A DNA stretch of 64,000 nucleotides from assembly GCF_900168045.1 (NCBI RefSeq), contig NZ_FUYY01000002.1, forward strand, positions 186,001-250,000, read 5' to 3'. Shown here one piece after another: positions 40,097 to 47,482 of this stretch. Position 1 is the stretch's first letter, and the number at the start of each line of letters is the position of its first letter. This stretch comes from Salegentibacter holothuriorum (GTDB lineage Bacteria; Bacteroidota; Bacteroidia; Flavobacteriales; Flavobacteriaceae). The translations under genes were made by a program, and so were the position numbers. The notes under the pieces were generated by a model, which worked only from the letters and a program-made list of their open reading frames with translations, did not search any database and was not told where the DNA came from.

Positions 40097-40810
40097 ATGA
40101 CTACAGAAATTGAAAAATTTACTCCTGAAGATTTTAAGAACGGCAAAATTCTCGTTTTTGACAAACCCCTGGAGTGGACTTCTTTTCAGCTGGTGAATAA
40201 AGTACGTTGGCTAATTAGAAAAAGCTGCGGAATAAAAAAAATTAAAGTAGGCCACGCCGGCACTTTAGATCCTTTAGCAACCGGTGTTCTGGTTATTTGT
40301 ACCGGGAAATTCACCAAAAGAATTCCCGAACTACAGGGAACCGAAAAAGAATATACCGGCACCTTTACCCTGGGGGGCACCACTCCTTCTTTTGATATGG
40401 AAACTGAAGTTGACAAAACTTTTGAGACAAGCCATATTTCTAAAGAAAATCTAGAGGAAGCTGCGCTTAAACTCACTGGGGATATCAAGCAGGTACCTCC
40501 AGTTTTCTCAGCTTTAAAAAAGGATGGAAAACGACTTTACGAATATGCTCGAAAAGGAGAAGATGTAAAAGTAGAAAGCCGAGCTGTTACCATAAAAGAA
40601 TTTGAGGTTGACGCACCAAGGTTTCCCGAAGTAGATTTTAAAATAGTTTGCAGTAAAGGCACCTATATAAGAAGTATGGCTAACGATTTTGGGCTCTCGC
40701 TTCACTCTGGCGCTTATCTTTCTTCCTTAAAGCGTACTCGTGTTGGAGAATTCACTATAGATAATGCTTTAGACCTGGAGTCTTTTGAAAAATTATTACC
40801 TTCAGCATAA
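40097..40810 (+). CDS. truB: tRNA pseudouridine-55 synthase
   Basis: 237 residues. Catalytic motif GHAGTLDPLATGVL, with Asp58 as the nucleophile, plus KPLEWTSFQLVNKVR near the start and the RNA-binding segment KGTYIRSMANDFG (near 190). It is shorter than E. coli TruB because the C-terminal PUA-like part is reduced, as in other flavobacteria. It is 14 bases after uppP. Confidence 0.96.
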   Translation: MTTEIEKFTPEDFKNGKILVFDKPLEWTSFQLVNKVRWLIRKSCGIKKIKVGHAGTLDPLATGVLVICTGKFTKRIPELQGTEKEYTGTFTLGGTTPSFDMETEVDKTFETSHISKENLEEAALKLTGDIKQVPPVFSALKKDGKRLYEYARKGEDVKVESRAVTIKEFEVDAPRFPEVDFKIVCSKGTYIRSMANDFGLSLHSGAYLSSLKRTRVGEFTIDNALDLESFEKLLPSA

Positions 40811-40840
40811 AATAAACCTGCTTAGGTTTTGTTTTATAGC

Positions 40841-41551
40841 ATGGATTTTTTCGAAAAACATAAAGCCCTCATTATTACCGTACTTTTTTGTTCGGTATTA
40901 ATTCTTGGACTTTATAATTTCAACTTATCACAGCAGAAAGAAATTGAGCAGCAGATGCTGGTAGATTTGGAAGAATATACCAAAGCTAAAGAAACTAAGG
41001 AAGAAAATCCAGTAGAAGAACCTAAAAATAAAATCCCCGAAAACTCACCGAAAACGCATAGAGCATTTAACGAAAACCAGGAAGCACGGGAAGAGAATTT
41101 TAACAGGGAACTGGACGAAATTCTGAAAAAAAATAGTGCTCAACAAGAAGAAGCCTCAAACAATGAAAATGATGCTTCTACAAATGGGACCTTCGCTACC
41201 GGTAAAAAAACAGACAAAAAAAGATCTGATGGTGATAATACTTCAGAAGATATTTCAAGAAAATCAGGGAGTTTAAGAAATAGCTCTATTTCATTTTCGC
41301 TTCGCGGAAGAAATGCCGTTTCCATCCCAAATCCTATTTATACCTGCGACAATCCAGGGAAAATTGTGGTGAATATTACTGTAAATGCTGAAGGACGGGT
41401 TATAGATACTGATATCAACAAAGCAAGCTCAAACTCAGACAACGAATGTTTAACAGAAAAAGCACTCGAATATGCCCTTAACGCCAGGTTTTCGCGGTTA
41501 GCCGGCAGGAATGAACAACCAGGTACGATCACTTACAATTTTAAACCTTAA
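40841..41551 (+). CDS. TonB-like protein with single membrane anchor
   Basis: 236 residues from the ATG at 40841; an in-frame TTG 12 bases earlier is less likely. A short cytoplasmic start (MDFFEKHKA) precedes a transmembrane helix (about 9-27), a Glu/Lys/Asn/Ser-rich linker (about 40-150), and a C-terminal domain (about 160-236) with GKIVVNITVNAEGRVIDTDI, resembling TonB_C. It differs from canonical energy transducers in having no proline-rich linker and two cysteines (in TCDNPGK and NECLTEK), possibly disulfide-bonded. It lies between truB and tag in one operon. Confidence 0.65.
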   Translation: MDFFEKHKALIITVLFCSVLILGLYNFNLSQQKEIEQQMLVDLEEYTKAKETKEENPVEEPKNKIPENSPKTHRAFNENQEAREENFNRELDEILKKNSAQQEEASNNENDASTNGTFATGKKTDKKRSDGDNTSEDISRKSGSLRNSSISFSLRGRNAVSIPNPIYTCDNPGKIVVNITVNAEGRVIDTDINKASSNSDNECLTEKALEYALNARFSRLAGRNEQPGTITYNFKP

Positions 41552-41553
41552 GA

Positions 41554-42135
41554 ATGGAAAAACTAAACCGCTGCGGATGGTGTGAAGGGGATGAGCTCTA
41601 CGAAGCTTATCACGACAATGAATGGGGTGTACCCGTGTATGATGATGATACTATTTTTGAGTTCCTAATCCTCGAAACCTTTCAGGCTGGTTTAAGCTGG
41701 ATTACGGTGTTGCGTAAACGCGAAAACTTTAGGGAAGCTTTTGATAATTTTGATTATAAAAAGATAGCTAATTATTCCGAAGAAAAAATTCAGGAATTAC
41801 TTCAAGATTCTGGAATTATAAGGAACAAGTTAAAGGTTAGAGCCACGGTAACCAATGCTAGGGCTTTTATAGAAGTTCAGAAACAACATGGTAGTTTTAG
41901 TAAATATATTTGGAGCTTTGTTGATGGCAAACCTATACAGAATAAAATTGAAAACTACAAAGAAGCCTCTGCAACTACCGAGATTAGTAATAAGTTAAGC
42001 AAAGATCTTAAAAAGAAGGGCTTTAAGTTTGTAGGCTCCACAGTAATATACGCACATATGCAGGCTACGGGAATGGTGAACGATCACGAAATATCTTGTT
42101 TTAGACATTCAGAAGTGAAAGACCTGGAAAAATAG
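41554..42135 (+). CDS. tag: DNA-3-methyladenine glycosylase I
   Basis: 193 residues. It shows the zinc-binding and active-site features of Tag: RCGWCEG at the start, YHDNEWGVP, QAGLSWITVLRKRENFREAFDNFD, and the late YAHMQATGMVNDHE-SCFRH. It removes 3-methyladenine from alkylated DNA. It starts two bases after the TonB-like gene, so it is the last member of the operon. Confidence 0.95.
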   Translation: MEKLNRCGWCEGDELYEAYHDNEWGVPVYDDDTIFEFLILETFQAGLSWITVLRKRENFREAFDNFDYKKIANYSEEKIQELLQDSGIIRNKLKVRATVTNARAFIEVQKQHGSFSKYIWSFVDGKPIQNKIENYKEASATTEISNKLSKDLKKKGFKFVGSTVIYAHMQATGMVNDHEISCFRHSEVKDLEK

Positions 42136-42169
42136 CTAGCTTTTATTTAAGCGATATTCTGGTTAAAAT

Positions 42170-42817
42170 CTAAGCAGGGGAATCTAAAAAGCTAAGAAAT
42201 TGGTCCCGTGAAATTTCCACTGCGCCAAGACTTTCTAAATGCTGGGTATATACCTGGCAATCTATGAGTTTAACTCCGTCTTCTTTTAATTTTCTCACCA
42301 GGGTGATAAATCCATATTTAGAAGCGTTACTTGCCCTGGTGAACATACTTTCCCCACAGAAAACCTTCTTATCCTCCAGATAAATTCCATATAGACCGCC
42401 AACTAAATTACCTTCCTCCCAAACTTCTACAGAGTGCGCTATATTAAGTTCATGTAAATCCCCAAAGCAATCTATCATTTCCTGGGTAATCCAGGTGCCG
42501 TGCTGGCCAGCACGTCTTATTTCGGCGCAAGCTTCTATTACAGCTCTAAAATCTTTATTAAAAGTTACTGTGAATTTCTCTTTCCTCAGCAACTGTCTCA
42601 TACTCTTTGATACTTTTAAATTCTCTGGAAAAAGAACCATTCTGGGGTCTGGACTCCACCATAGTAAAGGTTGAGAGGCATCATACCAGGGAAAAATCCC
42701 ATGATTATATGCATAGATCAATCGTGGAATACTCAACTCTCCACCAATAGCCAACAGTCCATGTTCATCTGCTTCAGAAATGGGCGGGAATTTTTCGTTA
42801 TGATCTAAAAAATGCAA
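42170..42817 (-). CDS. aat: Leucyl/phenylalanyl-tRNA--protein transferase
   Basis: 215 residues. Family motifs: FPPISEADEHGLLAIGGELS at the start, YNHGIFPWYD, LLWWSPDPRMVLFP, and the later GGLYGIYLEDKKVFCGESMF. It adds Leu or Phe to proteins with N-terminal Arg or Lys, feeding the ClpAP N-degron pathway. The first codon is TTG at 42817, directly after an in-frame stop, so no earlier start is possible. Confidence 0.94.
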   Translation of the reverse strand: MHFLDHNEKFPPISEADEHGLLAIGGELSIPRLIYAYNHGIFPWYDASQPLLWWSPDPRMVLFPENLKVSKSMRQLLRKEKFTVTFNKDFRAVIEACAEIRRAGQHGTWITQEMIDCFGDLHELNIAHSVEVWEEGNLVGGLYGIYLEDKKVFCGESMFTRASNASKYGFITLVRKLKEDGVKLIDCQVYTQHLESLGAVEISRDQFLSFLDSPA

Positions 42818-42857
42818 TTAACCGGTATTATTGAATGAATAGGAAATGTACAAAAAG

Positions 42858-42897
42858 AAAAAGCTTAGCCATCTTAATAGGATGCTAAGCTTTTTAT
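42858..42897 (-). terminator. Intrinsic terminator downstream of the DUF3127 gene
   Basis: Long stem (AAAGCTTAGC...ATC against GAT...GCTAAGCTTT, one bulged base, about 42860-42893) with a short loop, bounded by A-run and T-run. It lies about 90 bases after the DUF3127 stop and 41 before the aat start codon. Confidence 0.8.
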
Positions 42898-42984
42898 AAT
42901 TTGAATCTAATTTCACCCTGAGGTGAAACTTAGAAAAATTCAATTATTTAATTCAAAATTACTTGATTTTCTTTCAAAAAACGA

Positions 42985-43359
42985 CTAAAAGGGAAGATCG
43001 TCATAATCTTCTTCATTTAGGTTGTTGGCAGGTTCAAAATTATCTGGTGGCGGTACATTCTGCCCTCCGGCAGACTGCTCTGCCTGTAAATTTTCTATTC
43101 TCCATCCCTGAACAGAATTAAAGTACTTTGTCTCGCCCTGTGGGCTTACCCACTCTCTACCTCTTAGGTTAATTCCAATTTTTACCGGCTGTCCTACCTG
43201 AAAATTGTTAAGTAAGTCTGTTTTATCCTGTACAAACTCCACCATAATATGTTGTGGATATTGCTCCTCGGTAGTTACTACCATTTCTCTTTTTCTAAAA
43301 CCATTATTTCCAAAGGTTTTAGTTTCTCCTATCAATTTAATCTTGCCTTGTACTTCCAT
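42985..43359 (-). CDS. DUF3127 protein, single-strand-binding-like OB fold
   Basis: 124 residues. The N-terminal 85 residues look like an OB fold (MEVQGKIKLIGETKTF; VGQPVKIGINLRGREW). They are followed by a disordered Gln/Asn/Pro tail ending in the acidic EEDYDDLPF, the kind of tail by which SSB recruits partners. The family is DUF3127, common in Bacteroidota and likely a nucleic-acid-binding protein. It begins one base after the flavin reductase gene. Confidence 0.85.
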   Translation of the reverse strand: MEVQGKIKLIGETKTFGNNGFRKREMVVTTEEQYPQHIMVEFVQDKTDLLNNFQVGQPVKIGINLRGREWVSPQGETKYFNSVQGWRIENLQAEQSAGGQNVPPPDNFEPANNLNEEDYDDLPF

Positions 43360-43360
43360 T

Positions 43361-44239
43361 TTAATCTGTTTTTGCTAATAATAATTTCCAGGCAGCATTT
43401 GTATCATTTTTCTCCAAAAATAACTGTGCCTGTGTATGAATCTCTTTTTTATTATTGGTTTTTACCAATTCTTCTAAATCTTTATTTTCTGCTATAAAAC
43501 TCGCAATTTCTTCATCTTTTGGGAGTGCTTCTACATTTCCCAGTTTACCCAGATCATTACCGGTTAGGGTTTTACTTTTCCTAATTTCAGCAGGAATAGC
43601 ATCTATTCCAATCCCTAAACTAGAAAGTGGTTTTGGCACCTCAAACATTCCCAGGTTGGCACGGCTATACCAGTTCCCGCCCATTCTCGCAACGAGATCT
43701 ATTTTATGCTGATCTATAAAACCTTCTTCATCCAGAATATTTTCATTAATATGCATTTTAAGTACTTCACAAATCACAAGATTTCCGGCACCACCTTCCT
43801 GGCCAGTTTCAACAACCTGCTTTACTTTACACTCAAATTGCACTGGCGATTCAGCTACCCGAAATGGTCTTACCAGTTCCGATTTCAGCATTGAAAAGCC
43901 TGCTTTTTCAAATTCGTTTACGCCTTCAGCATATTCCGTACTGGAAAGAGACATTTGCTGCACAATATCGTAATTCACAATATTGATCACCACCTCATCT
44001 ATATTTTTCACATTATTGTAAGTATGCTTTACCGTATTATCACGCCCCCTTCTGGCTGGCGAAAAAATTAGGGTAGGCGGGTTAGAACCAAAGACATTAA
44101 AGAAACTAAAAGGTGACAAATTTGGTCGACCTTCAGCATCTATCGTACTGGCAAAAGCAATGGGCCTTGGCCCAATGGCTCCCAGCAAATATCTATGAAG
44201 TTTTCCTGTGCTAACCTCCTTAGGATCTATTGTAAGCAT
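43361..44239 (-). CDS. Flavin reductase-like protein (FMN-binding split barrel)
   Basis: 292 residues. The N-terminal 200 residues match the flavin-reductase-like domain: LGAIGPRPIAFASTIDAEGR, NLSPFSFFNVFGSNPP, and EFECKVKQ-like strands. A C-terminal extension (about 210-292) is helical and charged. Relatives are described as flavin reductases or flavoredoxins; whether this one uses NAD(P)H directly is unknown. Cytoplasmic. The gap before it (44240-44351) is the divergent promoter region shared with the histidine kinase. Confidence 0.88.
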   Translation of the reverse strand: MLTIDPKEVSTGKLHRYLLGAIGPRPIAFASTIDAEGRPNLSPFSFFNVFGSNPPTLIFSPARRGRDNTVKHTYNNVKNIDEVVINIVNYDIVQQMSLSSTEYAEGVNEFEKAGFSMLKSELVRPFRVAESPVQFECKVKQVVETGQEGGAGNLVICEVLKMHINENILDEEGFIDQHKIDLVARMGGNWYSRANLGMFEVPKPLSSLGIGIDAIPAEIRKSKTLTGNDLGKLGNVEALPKDEEIASFIAENKDLEELVKTNNKKEIHTQAQLFLEKNDTNAAWKLLLAKTD

Positions 44240-44351
44240 ACTTATTTTTTGGCAAAGGTAACGAAACCATTAGGGAATGAAAAGCCGGGGCATGCAATAA
44301 AATTCGTTTAAAAACGCTTATCTTTAAATCTTTCAAAGCTTAAAAGCCTTT

Positions 44352-45506
44352 ATGAACTTCACAGACGAACGCAGATTTAATCGCTGGTTTATTATTATCT
44401 CGTGCTTTATTGTTGTAGCCCTAGTATTATGGAATACCAGTATTTTTTTTCAGCGTTTAAAAGAAGACGAAAGAGCAAAAATGAGCGTCTGGGCTAAAGC
44501 ACAAGAAGCACTTGATAGGGAGCCTCCTCCAGAAGATGCCGATCTGGATCTTATTCTTGAAATTTTAAACAACAATACTTCTATACCTATTATTCATACT
44601 GATGCCGATGGGAAGATTGCGTATACCACCAATATAGATCCAGGAAAGTTAGAAGATGCAAAACGTGCCGAAAATTTATTAGCAGGTTTAAAAGATGAAA
44701 ATGAACCTATTATTATCAACCTTGGAAATGGAGAGAAACAATATATTTATTATGGAAATTCACCTGTTCTAAATAGCCTTAAGTATTATCCCATAGGATT
44801 AGTGCTAATAGGCTTTCTCTTTATTGGGGTGGTTTATTTCTTTTATACCACTACCAAATCTAGCGAGCAAAATAAACTTTGGGCCGGAATGGCTAAAGAA
44901 ACAGCGCATCAAATTGGCACCCCATTATCTTCGCTTATTGGGTGGACAGAAATCCTGAAACAGGAAAATGTAAATGAGTCTTATATAGCCGAAATGGAAA
45001 AAGATATTACGCGGCTGGAAACTATTACAGAGCGATTTTCTAAAATAGGCTCTTCTCCAATTTTAGAAAAAACAAATATTATTGCAGCTACGCAACAAAG
45101 TTTCGATTATTTAAAAACCAGAAGCTCAAGACTTATAGATTTTTCTTTAGATGTTCCAGAGGGGAATATAACAGTAATGTTAAATCAGCAACTTTACAGC
45201 TGGACTATAGAAAATCTTGTGAAAAATGCTATAGATGCTATGCGCGGAAAGGGAAAACTAAATATTAGTATTCAGGAAGATCAAAAATGGGCACATATCC
45301 TTATTAAGGATACAGGAAAAGGGCTGGAAAAAAGCAGATTCAACCTTATTTTTGAACCCGGCCATACCAGTAAAAAAAGAGGATGGGGATTGGGATTATC
45401 TCTAGCCAAAAGAATTATTGAAAGTTACCATCACGGCAAAATTAAAGTAGAAGAAAGTGAGATTAACAAAGGTACAACTTTTAAGATCTCCCTTAGAAAA
45501 GTTTAA
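44352..45506 (+). CDS. Membrane sensor histidine kinase
   Basis: 384 residues. TM1 (about 12-31), a periplasmic sensor region (about 35-145) and TM2 (about 147-166) lead into the kinase core. The phospho-accepting histidine is His186 in MAKETAHQIGTPLSSLIGW. The ATPase domain follows, with N-box NLVKNAIDAM, G1 DTGKGLE and G2 GWGLGLSLAKRI. No HAMP domain is obvious between TM2 and the H-box. It has no adjacent response regulator, so it is an orphan kinase. Its stop overlaps the stop of the convergent thioesterase by four bases. Confidence 0.92.
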   Translation: MNFTDERRFNRWFIIISCFIVVALVLWNTSIFFQRLKEDERAKMSVWAKAQEALDREPPPEDADLDLILEILNNNTSIPIIHTDADGKIAYTTNIDPGKLEDAKRAENLLAGLKDENEPIIINLGNGEKQYIYYGNSPVLNSLKYYPIGLVLIGFLFIGVVYFFYTTTKSSEQNKLWAGMAKETAHQIGTPLSSLIGWTEILKQENVNESYIAEMEKDITRLETITERFSKIGSSPILEKTNIIAATQQSFDYLKTRSSRLIDFSLDVPEGNITVMLNQQLYSWTIENLVKNAIDAMRGKGKLNISIQEDQKWAHILIKDTGKGLEKSRFNLIFEPGHTSKKRGWGLGLSLAKRIIESYHHGKIKVEESEINKGTTFKISLRKV

Positions 45507-45913
45507 AACTCAGAAAGCTTCTCTCTTAAAGCTTCAGGAATCCTACAGCTTTTATTTTTTTTAAAATCGTAACAAACCACCACGTCTTTCCCTTCGGCAC
45601 AAACCTCATTTACTTCATCTAAGATCAAATGTTTTAAGCCGAAACTACTATTTTTAATAAAATCGAGTTTGGTTTTTACAATGGCCTTACCGGGATAATA
45701 CAACGACTTTTTAAAATCGCAGTGTGTAGAAACCAACATGGTGCCAATACTACTTTCTTCATACATTTCGTAAATCCCGGAAGCCTCCCAGAAATTTACA
45801 CGACCTGATTGCATATAACGCATAAACGAAATATTATTTACGTGTTTATACATATCTAAATCGCTCCAATCTATTCTTAGCTCGAGCATTAACTTATAAG
45901 TTTCAAGCTTCAT
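45503..45913 (-). CDS. Acyl-CoA thioesterase, hotdog fold (4HBT)
   Basis: 136 residues, the single-hotdog length. The active-site region reads RIDWSDLDMYKHVNNISFMRYMQSGR, matching the D-x(2-3)-GHVNN motif of YbgC/4HBT thioesterases with Asp and Asn in place (here YKHVNN). It hydrolyses acyl-CoA; chain preference is unknown. It overlaps the HIT gene by one base (TAATG), so the two are translationally coupled. Confidence 0.9.
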   Translation of the reverse strand: MKLETYKLMLELRIDWSDLDMYKHVNNISFMRYMQSGRVNFWEASGIYEMYEESSIGTMLVSTHCDFKKSLYYPGKAIVKTKLDFIKNSSFGLKHLILDEVNEVCAEGKDVVVCYDFKKNKSCRIPEALREKLSEF

Positions 45914-46302
45914 TATAGATTCACGTGAATAGATGCTGCCAATTCCTTGAATTCTTCTTCCTCCATTTTAACACTGTTAGAGAAATCCATGTCACTCATA
46001 CTATTTAACGGAATAAGATGTACGTGTACATGTGGAACTTCCAGACCTACTACAGCCATCCCTACCCGCTTGCAATCCACGGTTTTTTCTAAAGCGATCG
46101 CTACTTTTCGGGAAAAACGCATCAATTCCTGATATACTTCCTCTTCCAATTCAAAGATTTTATTCACCTCTTTCTTTGGAATACAGAGAACGTGACCTCG
46201 CGCATTAGGATTTATATCCAGAAAAGCCAAAAACTGACTGTCTTCTGCGACCTTATAAGCAGGCACTTCGCCCCTTACTATTTTAGTAAACAAACTAGCC
46301 AT
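45913..46302 (-). CDS. HIT family protein (histidine triad nucleotide hydrolase)
   Basis: 129 residues. Starts MASLFTKIVRGEVPAYKV, typical of Hint-type proteins. Residues FLDINPNARGHVLCIPKKE match the nucleotide pocket, and the catalytic triad HVHVHLIP lies near residue 93. It hydrolyses purine nucleoside phosphoramidates or related AMP adducts. It is the gene after greA on this strand, separated by a terminator. Confidence 0.94.
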   Translation of the reverse strand: MASLFTKIVRGEVPAYKVAEDSQFLAFLDINPNARGHVLCIPKKEVNKIFELEEEVYQELMRFSRKVAIALEKTVDCKRVGMAVVGLEVPHVHVHLIPLNSMSDMDFSNSVKMEEEEFKELAASIHVNL

Positions 46303-46335
46303 AATAATTATTGAATTAGTTAATATCTTAAATAT

Positions 46336-46383
46336 AAAATCCTTTTCGCAAAACCCTAGTTAAAGGTATTGGAAAAGGATTTT
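46336..46383 (-). terminator. Intrinsic terminator of greA
   Basis: Twelve-base perfect stem AAAATCCTTTTC / GAAAAGGATTTT (46336-46347 and 46372-46383) with a 24-base loop, 23 bases after the greA stop. On the minus strand it runs into a T-rich tract. Confidence 0.7.
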
Positions 46384-46406
46384 TTAAACTGTTAAAAACC
46401 GGAAAT

Positions 46407-46883
46407 CTATTCTCTCCAGATATCTAAAACTTCAAATTTCATGGTACCACTAGGCACATCAATTTCTGCTGTATCGCCAACTTCTTTACCCAATAAACCT
46501 TTACCTATTGGGGAATCTACCGAAATTTTACCTGCTTTAAGATCAGCCTCACTTTGGGCTACCAGCTTATATTTTACTTCGGCTCCATTGGTTTGGTTCT
46601 TTATTTTTACGTGGGAATGCACCAGCACTTTTGAAGTGTCTAACTGAGACTCGTCAATAACCCTTGCGTTTGCAACCACTTCTTCCATTTTAGAAATTTT
46701 CATCTCTAAAAGACCCTGTGCTTCCTTAGCAGCATCATATTCTGCATTTTCACTCAAATCTCCTTTATCCCGGGCTTCGGCAATAGCTTCAGAAGCTCTT
46801 GGCCTTTCTACATCACGTAGCTGATTTAGTTCATCTCTCAACTTTTTTAGCCCCTCTTTAGTATAATAAGATACTTTGCTCAT
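46407..46883 (-). CDS. greA: Transcription elongation factor GreA
   Basis: 158 residues from the ATG at 46883 (MSKVSYYTKEGLKKL); a longer reading to 46970 crosses the promoter and has no similarity. The N-terminal coiled coil (about 1-75) contains GDLSENAEYDAAKE, the acidic tip that enters the polymerase secondary channel. The C-terminal FKBP-like domain ends SPIGKGLLGKEVGD. GreA rescues backtracked RNA polymerase. The leader between promoter and ATG contains a terminator-like hairpin. Confidence 0.97.
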   Translation of the reverse strand: MSKVSYYTKEGLKKLRDELNQLRDVERPRASEAIAEARDKGDLSENAEYDAAKEAQGLLEMKISKMEEVVANARVIDESQLDTSKVLVHSHVKIKNQTNGAEVKYKLVAQSEADLKAGKISVDSPIGKGLLGKEVGDTAEIDVPSGTMKFEVLDIWRE

Positions 46884-46900
46884 AACGTCATCGTTTATAT

Positions 46901-46933
46901 AAATAGAAAAAATCCCATAGCACGACGGGATTT
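46901..46933 (-). terminator. Terminator-like hairpin in the greA leader (possible attenuator)
   Basis: On the minus strand AAATCCC / GGGATTT (46927-46933 and 46910-46916) with a ten-base loop, followed by six T residues (46907-46912 on this strand). The hairpin begins within a base or two of the expected transcription start and ends about 24 bases before the greA ATG. Confidence 0.65.
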
Positions 46934-46939
46934 GTTTAA

Positions 46940-46947
46940 CAAATATA
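46940..46947 (-). promoter_or_regulatory. Bacteroidota -7 promoter element for greA
   Basis: The minus strand reads TATATTTG (TAnnTTTG), placing the start of transcription near 46934 and a leader of about 50 bases ahead of greA. Confidence 0.6.
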
Positions 46948-46999
46948 ATAAATTTACGCCTTGAAAACAATAATATTATTTAGCGAAAAATTTGCCGAT

Positions 47000-47434
47000 A
47001 TGACGAAAAAAATACTCGTTTTACTTCTATTTTCAATAATTTTTAATGGGTGCTCCACAAATGATGATAATTCGCTTAATAACCCTAACCTTATCAATTT
47101 AAATTTCAGGCTTCAACTAAACCTTGATTTTCCCGAATACAATGACCTTCAATTTCCTGGAAATAGTTTTGTAACTTATAATGAAGGTATACGCGGAGTG
47201 GTGGTGTATAATATTAATAATTCACAATACACTGCCTTCGAACTAAGCGACCCAAATCATCCGCCAAACACTTGTTCTGCAATGAGCGTTGAAGGGGTAG
47301 TTGCTACTTGTAATTGTGAAGATGGTAATTCCTATAATATTATTACCGGAGAATTATTAGAAGGCGAAGGCGAGTACGCTATGAAACCTTACCGAATTGA
47401 ACGCCGCGGAAATATGATTGAGGTTTATAATTAA
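47000..47434 (+). CDS. Lipoprotein with cysteine-rich, degenerate Rieske-like domain
   Basis: 144 residues from the ATG at 47000. The signal peptide ends in a lipobox (IIFNGCSTND, Cys18), so it is a lipoprotein. The C-terminal half contains CSAMSVEGVVATCNCEDG and NSYNIITGELLEG, a spacing reminiscent of Rieske-type 2Fe-2S proteins (C-x-H...C-x-x-H followed by G-x-Y-x-x-x-TG), but the histidine ligands are missing, so no cluster should be assumed. I do not recognise a named family. It is divergent from greA. Confidence 0.75.
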   Translation: MTKKILVLLLFSIIFNGCSTNDDNSLNNPNLINLNFRLQLNLDFPEYNDLQFPGNSFVTYNEGIRGVVVYNINNSQYTAFELSDPNHPPNTCSAMSVEGVVATCNCEDGNSYNIITGELLEGEGEYAMKPYRIERRGNMIEVYN

Positions 47435-47472
47435 AAAACCCCTCCCCTCCCATTAAAAAGAAGGAGAGAGGC
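47433..47472 (-). terminator. Likely terminator of the TonB-dependent receptor gene
   Basis: On the minus strand a pyrimidine-rich CCTCTCTCC arm can pair, with G-U pairs, to a GGGAGGGGAGG arm about 13 bases later, followed by TTTTTT. It starts 11 bases after the receptor stop. It may also act on the opposing lipoprotein transcript. Confidence 0.5.
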
Positions 47473-47482
47473 GACAAACAAA

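Noticed and set aside
44240-44351. Promoter elements between flavin reductase and histidine kinase genes
   Set aside because: A near-match (TATCTTTA) is present but no exact TAnnTTTG could be placed, so no site is claimed.
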